Both the position numbers and the translations under genes were made by a program. Positions 11,311-20,978 of a stretch of DNA of 64,000 bases are shown here, in pieces. The notes beneath the pieces are model-generated. The model made no database searches. It was not told where the DNA came from and saw only the letters and a program-made list of their open reading frames with translations. Each line of letters starts with the position of its first letter. The first letter of the stretch is position 1. The stretch is from NCBI GenBank assembly GCA_943788045.1, contig CALSOT010000003.1:1-64000 (forward strand), given 5' to 3'. The stretch comes from an uncultured Polaribacter sp. (lineage in GTDB: Bacteria > Bacteroidota > Bacteroidia > Flavobacteriales > Flavobacteriaceae).

Positions 11311-11577
11311 GGTTCCATACGATTATTGCTATTGATTTTCCGATTTTTAGTAGCAATGTCCAATTGCAACCTTCAGGTATTAGACCTTCAAAAAAAGAAA
11401 ATAATCTTTTATAGGTATATGGTTCATTTTAACAGGCCTAGTAAACGTAAAAAATGCAGAAGGATGTGACTTTACATAAGTATCATCATACTGAAATATA
11501 TAATCACCCCCGTCCGTTTCAGTAATAGTCTCCGCTAGATTATCCTTATAAAATACCTTACCTGGTGCTAACTTTAC
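11311..11577 (-). pseudogene. Decayed HipA N-terminal (Couple_hipA-type) fragment with frameshifts
   Basis: Minus-strand KLAPGKVFYKDNLAETITETDGGDYIFQYDDTYVKSHPSAFFTFTRPV...DYFLF / FFEGLIPEG / LDIATKNRKINSNRM in three successive frames, matching the usual HipA N-lobe order. Confidence 0.7.
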
Positions 11578-11731
11578 TAAAATCTATAACCCCATTATAA
11601 CTAGTTCCTTTTGATTTAAGATATCCATCTTGATATCCTTTTTTATATACCATTTTAAATTCTTCCTTTTGAATTTGCCCAAATAAACTAAAAGAAACAA
11701 GTAAAGCGAATGTAAATAGTAAGTTCTTCAT
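11558..11731 (-). pseudogene. Truncated secreted-protein fragment (signal peptide plus short body)
   Basis: MKNLLFTFALLVSFSLFGQIQKEEFKMVYKKGYQDGYLKSKGTSYNGVIDFSKVSTR*, abutting the HipA remnant in another frame. Confidence 0.4.
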
Positions 11732-11853
11732 AATCATTTAATTTATTTAAATATAATAAAATTTAAAAAATTAATATTTAATTAGAACTAATATTTTAAA
11801 TCAGTTTGATTTTACTACCCCCTACTTCATAATTAAAAACCTACAATAATTAC

Positions 11854-13110
11854 TCAAAAAAACGCTTTGTATTTTTTGGCAACTACTTCCGCATCTAATT
11901 TTAGGTATTTAAGAAACGAGCGCTCGCTGCTATGACCAGAAAATTTCATAATCACAGAAGCGGGGAGTCCCTTTAGAAATTTATTAGTACAAAAAGATCG
12001 ACGCGCTGTATGTGAACTTACCAGTTCATATTTTTTTGAAACGAGCTCACGAGTTCCATATTTGCTTACTTTCTGTACTAAAACCTCTTGGTCTATGCCC
12101 GCTTTTTCGCACAACGGCCGTAGGGTTTGATTGAAAACAAACGCATTGTAGGTGAGTTTTGGGAGTTCGTAATTATAAGAGCTGGCAATCTCTCGATGCA
12201 AATCGCTTAAAGGAATGATGAGTTTTGCTTTGATTCCCGAAGACTTTACTTGAAAGAAAATTAATTGGTCGTCTTGGTAGTTTGCTTTTTTAATCTGAGT
12301 TAAATTTTTAAAACGCATTCCGGTTTCACATGCAATTAAAAATAAATCACGGGTTTCCTTTTCTTTAGTTGATAAATCGTGAAGTGCATATAGTCTCTGT
12401 ATCTCCTCTTCGGTTAGATAAACTTTATCAGCTTCTACTTGTTCTACAACCATATGTTTTAGAGGAAAACGGGTACATACCTCTTTGTCAAAACACCAAT
12501 GTAAAAATGCTTTTAGGTTTTTTACATTTTTCCCCACGGTATTTACAGAAAGTCCTTTATTACCCTCTTGGTTAATAGCTTCATAACTTAGGTATTCATA
12601 AAATAGGTCGTAAAAACTATCACCTTCTTGTTTTAAGCAAGAAAACTCTGCGAAACGCCCATACATTACCTCTGTTGCTTTTAAGTGCTTACGGAGTGAA
12701 TAATGATAGTCTCTATAGACATAACTAGACTGACTCTTTTTCTTAAAGGCTACAAATGCATCAAAATAATACCAGAAAGGTTTTCCGTCTTTCACGTAGG
12801 AGGGAAGTTGTGCTTCTTTTTTAATACGTTCTTTAAATTCTTTTGCACTAATTGTTGTCTTTTTATCAATTAGTTCATAAGTAATTTTTTGAAAGGAAGC
12901 TTCAAAGTCATGGAGTCGCTCATTCATTTTCTTTGCCTCGGGAAAAGAGCTATGAACTCTGGCTCTCATTTGCTTTTGAATCCACATACTTGGTTTAACG
13001 GTAAGACCAGTTGCCATCTTAATACGCAGGTTGTTAAAACGACAAACTAATTGGATGCTCGTAGCATAATTAGCATGTGGGTCTCTAAGATAGAAGCTCG
13101 TTTTCCGCAT
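11854..13110 (-). CDS. Tyrosine-type site-specific recombinase/integrase (mobile-element type)
   Basis: 418 aa; CETGMRF, SHTARRSFCTN (HxxR), FSGHSSERSFLKYLK (H..Y) catalytic motifs all present. Confidence 0.93.
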   Translation of the reverse strand: MRKTSFYLRDPHANYATSIQLVCRFNNLRIKMATGLTVKPSMWIQKQMRARVHSSFPEAKKMNERLHDFEASFQKITYELIDKKTTISAKEFKERIKKEAQLPSYVKDGKPFWYYFDAFVAFKKKSQSSYVYRDYHYSLRKHLKATEVMYGRFAEFSCLKQEGDSFYDLFYEYLSYEAINQEGNKGLSVNTVGKNVKNLKAFLHWCFDKEVCTRFPLKHMVVEQVEADKVYLTEEEIQRLYALHDLSTKEKETRDLFLIACETGMRFKNLTQIKKANYQDDQLIFFQVKSSGIKAKLIIPLSDLHREIASSYNYELPKLTYNAFVFNQTLRPLCEKAGIDQEVLVQKVSKYGTRELVSKKYELVSSHTARRSFCTNKFLKGLPASVIMKFSGHSSERSFLKYLKLDAEVVAKKYKAFF

Positions 13111-13147
13111 AGCATATGGTTTTATAAGTACAAAAGTACAAAAAAAT

Positions 13148-13168
13148 CGGGGGACTAAACCGGGGACT
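13148..13168. repeat. Short direct repeat CGGGGGACT / CGGGGACT upstream of the integrase
   Basis: CGGGGGACT 13148-13156 and CGGGGACT 13161-13168; inverted AGTCCCG at 13327-13333. Confidence 0.4.
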
Positions 13169-13346
13169 GTTTTTGCTTAGCAACTTTTGTTAAAATATTA
13201 TTTTTGGAAATAACTTATTGTTCTTCAGGTAGTTAAATGGTGTTTTTTGGGAATATTTTTTTATGCTTAAAAATAATATTTTAAAAACTTATTGTATTGA
13301 TAGTCAATAAGTTGAGTGTTTTTCTAAGTCCCGTCCAGACCGCTTT

Positions 13347-13380
13347 AAAAACCTTAACAATTTCAAGTTGTTAAGGTTTT
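13347..13380 (+). terminator. Rho-independent terminator-like hairpin with no CDS upstream
   Basis: AAAACCTTAACAA-TTTCAAG-TTGTTAAGGTTTT, perfect 13-bp stem followed by T-rich run. Confidence 0.7.
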
Positions 13381-13681
13381 TTAGTTTTCTATAAATATCT
13401 TTTATTTCATAAGTTATGTTTTTAGTATATATGAGTGTGATTTCATTTTTTTTTTTAAACGTACAATAGATATTTCCTTAATTAATTATATGGATTGTTT
13501 AGTTCAAAGTTAATTTATAACTACTTTAGGGTTTCTTGATTTTAAAATTTTATATCTTTTTCCTATCTTTTTATAAATCAAGGAAAAAAATAGTAATCTG
13601 ATCATGTTAAATCTTTAAAATGCCAAGTATTTATTATGAGAAAAACGATATCTTTGATGACCATAAAATAATGTTACTTTA

Positions 13682-14665
13682 ATGAAGTTAAATTACGTTC
13701 GACTCTGTTTTTTTTGTGTTTTATTTTTCTCTGTCAAAAATTATTCTCAAGAAACATTACCTATATATCAAGATTATTTATCAGATAATGTGTTTTTGAT
13801 TCATCCATCTGCCGCAGGAATTGGTAATTCAAGTAAGCTGCGTATGACTGCAAGACAACAGTGGTCTGGTATGTCGAACGCGCCAGCATTACAAACTTTA
13901 AGTTTTCATACAAAATTTGGAGAAGACTCGAAGGCTGGGTATGGTTTTATTTTATTTAATGATAAAAATGGATATCATTCACAGAAAGGTATTCAAGGTA
14001 CCTATTCTTATCATTTACCACTGAGTGCAGGGCGTCTTTTTGAGCAGCTCTCTTTTGGTTTAGGTTTTACTGTGGTTCAGAATCAAGTAGATCAAAGCCT
14101 TTTTTCGGGAGATCCTGCGGTCGCACAAATTAATCAAAATTCAAGCTATTATAATGCAGATTTTAGTCTTGCATACCACAAAGGAGGGTTTTCTTCTTAT
14201 TTTACAGTAAAAAACTTACTTCCTACAGTTAAAAATAATTTAAATGTTCAAGAGCCTTTGGATCTAAGTAATATTATCTTGTCTGCAGGGTATTATTATG
14301 GTGAGGATAACTTCATCCAATTAGAACCCTCTTTTATGGTTCAAATACGAGAGAGCACTGGTGAAAGAACAGCAGATTTTAATATTAAAGCTTATAAAAC
14401 TATTTCAAATACTCAAATATGGGGGGCAATATCTTATAGGCAAAGTTTTGATACAAATGCGATTGAAAATACTAAGTTTGTATCACCTATAATTGGAGTA
14501 AACTTTAAGAACTTTATGTTTTCATATACGTATACCAATCAGATGAATGAAACTGTTTTAACAAGTTCAGGATTGCATCAAATTTCTGTAGGTCTTAATT
14601 TATGGACCAGAAAACAAAGAGGGGCAGCTTGTCCTAATATTAGTACTGGTTTTGGTAGTTTTTAA
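13682..14665 (+). CDS. PorP/SprF family type IX secretion system membrane protein
   Basis: QETLPIYQDYLSDNVFLIHPSAAGIGNSSKLRMTARQQWSGM is diagnostic of PorP/SprF. Confidence 0.92.
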   Translation: MKLNYVRLCFFCVLFFSVKNYSQETLPIYQDYLSDNVFLIHPSAAGIGNSSKLRMTARQQWSGMSNAPALQTLSFHTKFGEDSKAGYGFILFNDKNGYHSQKGIQGTYSYHLPLSAGRLFEQLSFGLGFTVVQNQVDQSLFSGDPAVAQINQNSSYYNADFSLAYHKGGFSSYFTVKNLLPTVKNNLNVQEPLDLSNIILSAGYYYGEDNFIQLEPSFMVQIRESTGERTADFNIKAYKTISNTQIWGAISYRQSFDTNAIENTKFVSPIIGVNFKNFMFSYTYTNQMNETVLTSSGLHQISVGLNLWTRKQRGAACPNISTGFGSF

Positions 14666-15459
14666 AAATCATCATTTAAAATTTCTATTTTTGTAACATT
14701 ATTTGATAGTAATATTTCTAGTACTTTCTTATCATGATTAATGTAAAATTGGTGACTTTTTTTTTCTTTGTGATTATTTGATAAGAGATATTTTTCTAAA
14801 ATAGCTTTAGTTTGTTTCGCAACAGCTTCACCAGAATCGATAATCTGAATTCTATCTCCAACAAGTTTCCTGATTTGTGGAATTAAGTACGGATAATGAG
14901 TGCAGCCTAAAACTAAACAATCTACCTCGGCTTTTATCAATGGGTTGATATAGTATGAAAGTAGATTCGTCATTTCTTCAGAATATAGTTTACCAGCTTC
15001 AATAAGCTCAACTAATCCTTTACCAATAATTTCTTTTCTAATAATTTTTTGATTGATAGAACTCGAAGTTTTTTCAAATAATTCGCTGTTTAATGTTCCC
15101 TCTGTCGCTAGTATACCAATGATATTTGTTTTTGTCTTTAGGGCAGCAGGTTTAATAGCGGGTTCTATTCCTATAAAAGGAATATCGTAGTTTTCTCTTA
15201 AAATTTTAATGGCATTTGTGGTTGCTGTATTGCAGGCAACAACAATTATTTTGCAATTTTTCTTCAGGAGGTACTCGGTATTTTTAATAGCTAAATTTAT
15301 GATGCTTTGTTTACTTTTATCACCATAAGGTGCATTTTTACTGTCAGATAAGTAAATAGTATTCTCTAAAGGTAGAAGGGTATTAATTTCTTTCCAAATA
15401 GAGGTTCCTCCAACACCAGAATCAAAAATACCAATAGAAAATTTATTGACGTTTCGCAT
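14662..15459 (-). CDS. murI: Glutamate racemase
   Basis: IGIFDSGVGGTSIW, VACNTATTNAI, LVLGCTHYPYL. Confidence 0.96.
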   Translation of the reverse strand: MRNVNKFSIGIFDSGVGGTSIWKEINTLLPLENTIYLSDSKNAPYGDKSKQSIINLAIKNTEYLLKKNCKIIVVACNTATTNAIKILRENYDIPFIGIEPAIKPAALKTKTNIIGILATEGTLNSELFEKTSSSINQKIIRKEIIGKGLVELIEAGKLYSEEMTNLLSYYINPLIKAEVDCLVLGCTHYPYLIPQIRKLVGDRIQIIDSGEAVAKQTKAILEKYLLSNNHKEKKSHQFYINHDKKVLEILLSNNVTKIEILNDDF

Positions 15460-15475
15460 ATATTGTAAAAATAAA

Positions 15476-15502
15476 AAAACCTACTGAATTTCAGTAGGTT
15501 TT
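15476..15502 (-). terminator. Terminator downstream of ompH
   Basis: AAAACCTACTGAATTTCAGTAGGTTTT inverted repeat. Confidence 0.65.
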
Positions 15503-15525
15503 AATTTTATTATTAATAAGGTTTA

Positions 15526-16032
15526 TTAAAAACCTAATTTAGTTTTTACAGCACTATAAATATCTTCACCTTTCTTTACTAATAAACCTTTTCCTACAGA
15601 CGCGTCTAATACATATAAGATACCTTTATCAGCAGCTACTTCTTCAATAGCTTTTTGCGCTTTCTCAATAATAGGTTGTAACCCATCATTTTGTCTTTTT
15701 TGCATATCTTGATAAGCGGTTCTTCTTAGTTGTTCTAGTTTTGCAGCTTCTCCCTGAAGTTCTTGAGCTCTTTCCTCATTTTTTTGCTGAGTTTGAGATT
15801 GAGATTCAGCCATGTATTTTTTCTGAGTAGCTTCAATTTTTTTACCCATACCTTCAATGTCATCTTGATAGGTTTTACCAAGCTTTTCTATATCAGATTT
15901 CAAGGTTTTTGTTTGTGGCATTTCGGCAACTAATTTCTCAAAGTCTATATGACCTACTTTTTGTGCATTTGAAACACCAGCTACACCTAGAGTAAATACA
16001 GCAATTAATAGTAACGATTTAAAATTTTTCAT
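15526..16032 (-). CDS. OmpH/Skp family outer membrane chaperone
   Basis: Signal peptide, VGHIDFEKLVAEMPQ, coiled coil. Confidence 0.88.
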   Translation of the reverse strand: MKNFKSLLLIAVFTLGVAGVSNAQKVGHIDFEKLVAEMPQTKTLKSDIEKLGKTYQDDIEGMGKKIEATQKKYMAESQSQTQQKNEERAQELQGEAAKLEQLRRTAYQDMQKRQNDGLQPIIEKAQKAIEEVAADKGILYVLDASVGKGLLVKKGEDIYSAVKTKLGF

Positions 16033-16057
16033 TCTTGTTTTAATTTAATTATTATTC

Positions 16058-16840
16058 TTATTTTTTTTGTTCTTGTTCCTTTTTCTTTCTTAAAGCTTCT
16101 TTTTTGTCACGTAAAATTTGTCTCTTTTCCTCACGTTGTTTCAATAGAGCCTCTCTTTTTTCTGCTATTATTTTCTTCTTTGCTTCGGCGTCAGCAATTT
16201 TCTTTGCTTTCGCACTTTCTTTTTTAGCAACTAATTCTTTTTGTTTGGTCGTTAATTCTTTTTTTGGAAGAATTTTTTTCTTGTTATTTTCACTCGTTTT
16301 TTGTTTTTTATTATCTATTAATCGAGTACGATCTATAGTTGCTAAAACAAGTTCGCTAATATCGTATTTTTTATTTGAATAAAGCATTACTAAGTCACTA
16401 GATTTATCAAAAACAAAATCATATTTTTTTCTTTTCGAAATACTTTGAATAGCGTTGTAAACTTGGTCTTGAATTGGCTTAACTAATTGTTTTCTTATGG
16501 AAAACATATCTCCTTTAGGTCCAAAGTATAAGGATTCAAGTCTTCGCAGTTCTACTTGTTTAAGATTAATTTCTTCTTCTTTTTCTTCAATTAAATCTTT
16601 TGTAAGAATGGCTTTTTCGTTTGCTAAATCAGTTTTTAATATTTCAATATGTCTTGCTTGGTCATCCAGTTTTTTTCTCCATTTAGATATTTTTGCGTCT
16701 AGAGTATTTTGTGCTTCAAGATATTCAGGCACATTTTCTAGAATATACTCCATATCGATGTAAGCAATTATTTGATTTCTTTGAGACCAAGAAAAACCAC
16801 AACTAAGTAAAAGAACGACTAATAAAAATATTTTTTTCAT
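16058..16840 (-). CDS. OmpH/Skp family protein with long K/E-rich C-terminal tail
   Basis: Start placed at MKKIFLLVVLLLSCGFSWSQ (16840) instead of 16942; IIAYIDMEYILENVPEY. Confidence 0.85.
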   Translation of the reverse strand: MKKIFLLVVLLLSCGFSWSQRNQIIAYIDMEYILENVPEYLEAQNTLDAKISKWRKKLDDQARHIEILKTDLANEKAILTKDLIEEKEEEINLKQVELRRLESLYFGPKGDMFSIRKQLVKPIQDQVYNAIQSISKRKKYDFVFDKSSDLVMLYSNKKYDISELVLATIDRTRLIDNKKQKTSENNKKKILPKKELTTKQKELVAKKESAKAKKIADAEAKKKIIAEKREALLKQREEKRQILRDKKEALRKKKEQEQKK

Positions 16841-16905
16841 TTGTTTAATGTATTTAGAAAAAACCGTACCAAAAAAACTTTTACTTTTAGAGTGTTTCGG
16901 TTCTT

Positions 16906-19437
16906 TTAGAATTGTCTTCCAATAATAAAATGTGTTTGCCAACCAGATTTAATAGTTTGTCCAGGTAATGGATCAAAACCATGTGCAAAGTCTATACCTA
17001 ATAAACCAAATGCAGGCATAAAAATTCTTACACCGAGTCCAGCTGATCGCTTTAAATCAAACGGGTTATATTCGTTAAAATTGTTATATGCATTACCAGC
17101 TTCTAAAAACCCTAGTGTGTAGATAGATGCTGAAGGAGCGTCGGTAATAGAATAACGAAGCTCTAGTTGAAACTTATTATACATTGTTCCTCCATAGGCA
17201 GATGATAACCCGCTATTCTCATAACCTCTTAATCCTATTGTTTCTCTACCGTCTAATTGAAACTGTGCAATACCGTCACCACCAACAAAATAGCGTTCAA
17301 CCGGGGTATCACCAAGTTTACTGTTATAATGACCTAAGTAACCTACTTCTGCATTTGTCATTAAAACTAATTTGTCTGTAAAAGCAGTGTACCACTTCCC
17401 TTTAAAATTGAATTTATAATATTCTAGCCATTTATATTTTTCAGTATCCTCTAAGTCTGGGTCAGAATAGTCTTTGTCACTTAATAAAGAGTAAGGAAAA
17501 GTTGCTTTTGCACCAATAGTAAATTCTGAACCATAGGTAGGGAAAATTAAACTTGGTCCTGCTGAATTCCTGGATAACGAAATATTGTAAGATAGGTTAT
17601 TTAATGTTCCGTTATTTAAATTTAAACCAGCCAATCCAAAACTATAATCACTAGATTTTAAGGCTTGATAGCTTATTGACTGTGATAATTGAAAATAATC
17701 ATCTGGCCATTTTAAACGTTCTCCGAGACCAACAGAAGCTCCAATAATACTTAAACTTTGATTTTTATTTACATCACCAGTTTGAAAGTTAAATTGATAT
17801 TGATTTGATGAATAGACAGAAAAAGATAGTGATTTAGGTTTTTTACCACCTAACCACGGTTCTGTGAATGAAAAGCTATATGTGCTATATGTTCTGCTTG
17901 TTTGTAGTCTTAAAGATAGTGTTTGACCATCTCCCATTGGTAATGGTTTGTATGCTTTCTTATTGAGAATATTTTTGATTGAAAAATTGTTAAAAGATAA
18001 TCCTAAAGTACCTATAAAAGAACCACCACCATAACCACCTTGTAATTCTATTTGGCTTCCACCTTTTTCCACAACCGTGAAATCTATATCTGCGGTTTTA
18101 TTTTGATAATCAGGAATAACATCTGGAGTTACATTTGTATCAAAGAAACCTAATTGGCCGATTTCTCTAATTGATCTAATAATTGCACTTCTGCTAAATA
18201 AATCTCCTGGTTTTACACGTAATTCTCTAAATAAAACATGATCATTAGTTTTCTCATTCCCAGAAACAGTTACCTTTTTTATACGTGCTTTTTCATCTTC
18301 TCTAACTCTTATTTCTACCGTAATAGAGTCATTTTTCACTTTAGTCTCAATAGCATCTACAGAAGAAAATAAGAACCCATTATCTTGGTATAATGTAGAA
18401 ATATCTTGAGAAGTAGGAGTTCCATCTCCTTTGACACGTTCTTTTAAAACACTCGCATTGTAAACATCACCTTTTTCAATTTTTAAATAACTTTGAAGTT
18501 GTTTGTCTGTGTATTCCTTGTTACCAACAAATAATATTTCAGAAAAGCGGTACTGTCTTCCTTCTTCAAGGTCTATATTAATGTTTATAGTATTGTTGTC
18601 ATTCCAAGAAATTTCATCACTAAGGATACGTGCATCTCTATAACCGAGTCTGCTATATACATCTAAGATGCTTTCTAAATCTTCCTGATAATCTTCTTCT
18701 ATATATTTTGATCCTTTCCAAAAACGTCCGATCAATTTTTCTTTGGTATTCTTCATGGCTTTTCTCAGTTTCTTTCCGGAAAGCGCTTTGTTACCTTTAA
18801 ACGTTATGTCTTTAATTTTAATTTTGACACCTTTATCAATAAAAATATTCATGTTAACTGTGTTAACATCCGATGTGTCGTTTTTTACATCTAAATTAAC
18901 TTTAGTTTTTAAAAAACCTTTATCAGTGTATTTTTTTGTGAAGTAATTCTTTGTTGTAACAATCAGGTTATCTGTAACCATTGCCCCTTGTTTAAGTTCA
19001 GCCTCTTTTTTTAGTTCTTTAGCTTTCCCTTTTTTAATTCCCGTAATCTTTATGTTGTTTAACTGAGGTAATTCTAAGACATCAAATAGAAGGTAAACGG
19101 TATTGTTATCTATTTTAGAAAGATACACATCTACATTGCTAAACTGTTTACTTTCGTAAAGTTTCTTAATTGCGCTTGTAAGTTTGTCTCCAGGAAGTTT
19201 TATGAGTTGTCCGTTGCTTAAACCTGTAAAAACACGAACGGTTTCTTCGCTAAACTTTTTTAAGCCCGAGACAGTTATACCTCCAAGAATGTATTCTTTG
19301 CCTTTTTCAAAGGAAGCTTTGTTAGTTATAATAGTATCTTTTTTTACAATTGATAAACTATCTTTTTTTGTTTGTGCGGTTGCACTAAAATTGAAAAATA
19401 ATGCTGTAAACATTATTGTAGCAGAAAATAATTTCAT
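16906..19437 (-). CDS. bamA: Outer membrane protein assembly factor BamA
   Basis: POTRA repeats and C-terminal Omp85 barrel; start placed at MKLFSATIMFTALFF (19437). Confidence 0.95.
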   Translation of the reverse strand: MKLFSATIMFTALFFNFSATAQTKKDSLSIVKKDTIITNKASFEKGKEYILGGITVSGLKKFSEETVRVFTGLSNGQLIKLPGDKLTSAIKKLYESKQFSNVDVYLSKIDNNTVYLLFDVLELPQLNNIKITGIKKGKAKELKKEAELKQGAMVTDNLIVTTKNYFTKKYTDKGFLKTKVNLDVKNDTSDVNTVNMNIFIDKGVKIKIKDITFKGNKALSGKKLRKAMKNTKEKLIGRFWKGSKYIEEDYQEDLESILDVYSRLGYRDARILSDEISWNDNNTININIDLEEGRQYRFSEILFVGNKEYTDKQLQSYLKIEKGDVYNASVLKERVKGDGTPTSQDISTLYQDNGFLFSSVDAIETKVKNDSITVEIRVREDEKARIKKVTVSGNEKTNDHVLFRELRVKPGDLFSRSAIIRSIREIGQLGFFDTNVTPDVIPDYQNKTADIDFTVVEKGGSQIELQGGYGGGSFIGTLGLSFNNFSIKNILNKKAYKPLPMGDGQTLSLRLQTSRTYSTYSFSFTEPWLGGKKPKSLSFSVYSSNQYQFNFQTGDVNKNQSLSIIGASVGLGERLKWPDDYFQLSQSISYQALKSSDYSFGLAGLNLNNGTLNNLSYNISLSRNSAGPSLIFPTYGSEFTIGAKATFPYSLLSDKDYSDPDLEDTEKYKWLEYYKFNFKGKWYTAFTDKLVLMTNAEVGYLGHYNSKLGDTPVERYFVGGDGIAQFQLDGRETIGLRGYENSGLSSAYGGTMYNKFQLELRYSITDAPSASIYTLGFLEAGNAYNNFNEYNPFDLKRSAGLGVRIFMPAFGLLGIDFAHGFDPLPGQTIKSGWQTHFIIGRQF

Positions 19438-19444
19438 AAAAAAT

Positions 19445-20188
19445 TTATTCTGTAATCTGTTCGCTTGTTTTTCCAAATCTTCGTTCTCTATTCTGATAAT
19501 CTATAATTGCATCATAAAAATGCTCTTCTCTAAAATCTGGCCAAAGTATATTTGTAAAATATAATTCGGCATACGCCATTTGCCATAATAAGAAATTACT
19601 AATGCGCTGTTCACCACTGGTTCTTATCATTAAATCAATGTCGGGCAAATTAAACGTATATAAATGGTTATTTATAGTTTTTTCGTTAATTTCTTCTATA
19701 TTTAGTTGTTTATTAACAACTTTTTTAGATATATTTTTAATTGTGTTAACAATTTCCTCTCGAGAGCCATAACTTAAGGCAAAAGTCAAAACAATATCTT
19801 TATTGTTTTTTGTTTCAGTAATCACATCATTCAACACTTTTTGAGCTTTCTTTGGTAAATTCTCAATTGCTCCGATTGAATTAATTCTGACACCATTCTT
19901 CATAAAATCGGGTAATTCTTTTTTTAAAGAATTTATCAGTAGACTCATTAAGGCATCTACTTCTAATTTTGGTCGGTTCCAATTTTCGGTAGAAAAGGCG
20001 TATAAAGTTACGGCTTCCACATTTACTTGTGAGGCTGCTTTAACAGATTCTCTTATCGCAGTTAGCGCATTTCTGTGTCCAAAAATTCTATTCATTCCTT
20101 TACCTTTTGCCCAACGCCCATTGCCATCCATAATAATAGCAACATGTTTAGGTGTATTTTGTAAATCGATAAGTAGTTTTTTATCCAT
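19445..20188 (-). CDS. uppS: Isoprenyl transferase (undecaprenyl diphosphate synthase)
   Basis: HVAIIMDGNGRWA, LTFALSYGSREEI, IRTSGEQRISNFLLWQMAYAE. Confidence 0.96.
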   Translation of the reverse strand: MDKKLLIDLQNTPKHVAIIMDGNGRWAKGKGMNRIFGHRNALTAIRESVKAASQVNVEAVTLYAFSTENWNRPKLEVDALMSLLINSLKKELPDFMKNGVRINSIGAIENLPKKAQKVLNDVITETKNNKDIVLTFALSYGSREEIVNTIKNISKKVVNKQLNIEEINEKTINNHLYTFNLPDIDLMIRTSGEQRISNFLLWQMAYAELYFTNILWPDFREEHFYDAIIDYQNRERRFGKTSEQITE

Positions 20189-20193
20189 AATGT

Positions 20194-20874
20194 CTATAAT
20201 CCTTTTGCGTAACAAGCAGGTCGACCAAAGGTGTAAATCAAAGAGAAACCGGTAAACATATACCAATCATTACCTGTTCCTTCTAAAATTACATTAGGTG
20301 TTTCTCTATCAGTGTAATCTAAATCGTCTTCAAAGGTATATCTAAATTTGGCTTCTAATGCGAACGCTAAAGTACCATATAATTTCGATTTATATCCAAT
20401 TCCGAAAGGAATTGCATACGAGGTTTTATTTCCGAAATTTATTTGTCCTGGATTAGGATGAGATTTTACGTTTGTATAATTAAAACCAACTAACTCTAAC
20501 AGTAAATATGGTGTCCATGTCTTGTCATCTGAAGATAAATCAAAGTCATAAAAATTATACTCAAGCCCCAAGGCTATTTCATTAATAGTATTTGAAAAAG
20601 GAGGTAAGCCTCTATTTTTTCTAAAGTCAGTATTAGAATCTAAGTCGTTTCCAGAAATTGGCAAGTAGCTATAAGTTGTTCTTAAAGCAATTCTTGGATT
20701 CCAATTATATTTGTAGAAAATCGCTCCTGCTGGCTTATTTGGGTAAATGTAATAATTTGCACCAATATCACCTACGTAGTTTGATCCTCCAAAAGAGATT
20801 CCAACTTCATGAAGTTGTCCCAATAAAATTGAGGTAAAACTTGCAAATACAAAAAAGAGTATATTTTTCTTCAT
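20194..20874 (-). CDS. DUF6089-like outer membrane beta-barrel protein
   Basis: ELHEVGISFGGSNYVGDIG; position in bamA-uppS-nadK cluster. Confidence 0.8.
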   Translation of the reverse strand: MKKNILFFVFASFTSILLGQLHEVGISFGGSNYVGDIGANYYIYPNKPAGAIFYKYNWNPRIALRTTYSYLPISGNDLDSNTDFRKNRGLPPFSNTINEIALGLEYNFYDFDLSSDDKTWTPYLLLELVGFNYTNVKSHPNPGQINFGNKTSYAIPFGIGYKSKLYGTLAFALEAKFRYTFEDDLDYTDRETPNVILEGTGNDWYMFTGFSLIYTFGRPACYAKGL

Positions 20875-20978
20875 TCTAAAATATCGGGCAAATATAGAAA
20901 TTTCAATTAGCTTAATAAAGTTAATAATAAGTCTTTTTTGGATAACAACTTTTTTGAAGAAATATTGTGGAAAAGCAT

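Noticed and set aside
16104-16763. + strand Phe/Ser-rich ORFs opposite the second OmpH gene
   Set aside because: Antisense shadows of the K/E-rich OmpH tail; composition typical of reverse-complement artefacts.
16058-16942. K/R/E-rich OmpH C-terminus as a novel domain
   Set aside because: Low-complexity coiled-coil tail, common in second OmpH paralogues of Bacteroidota.
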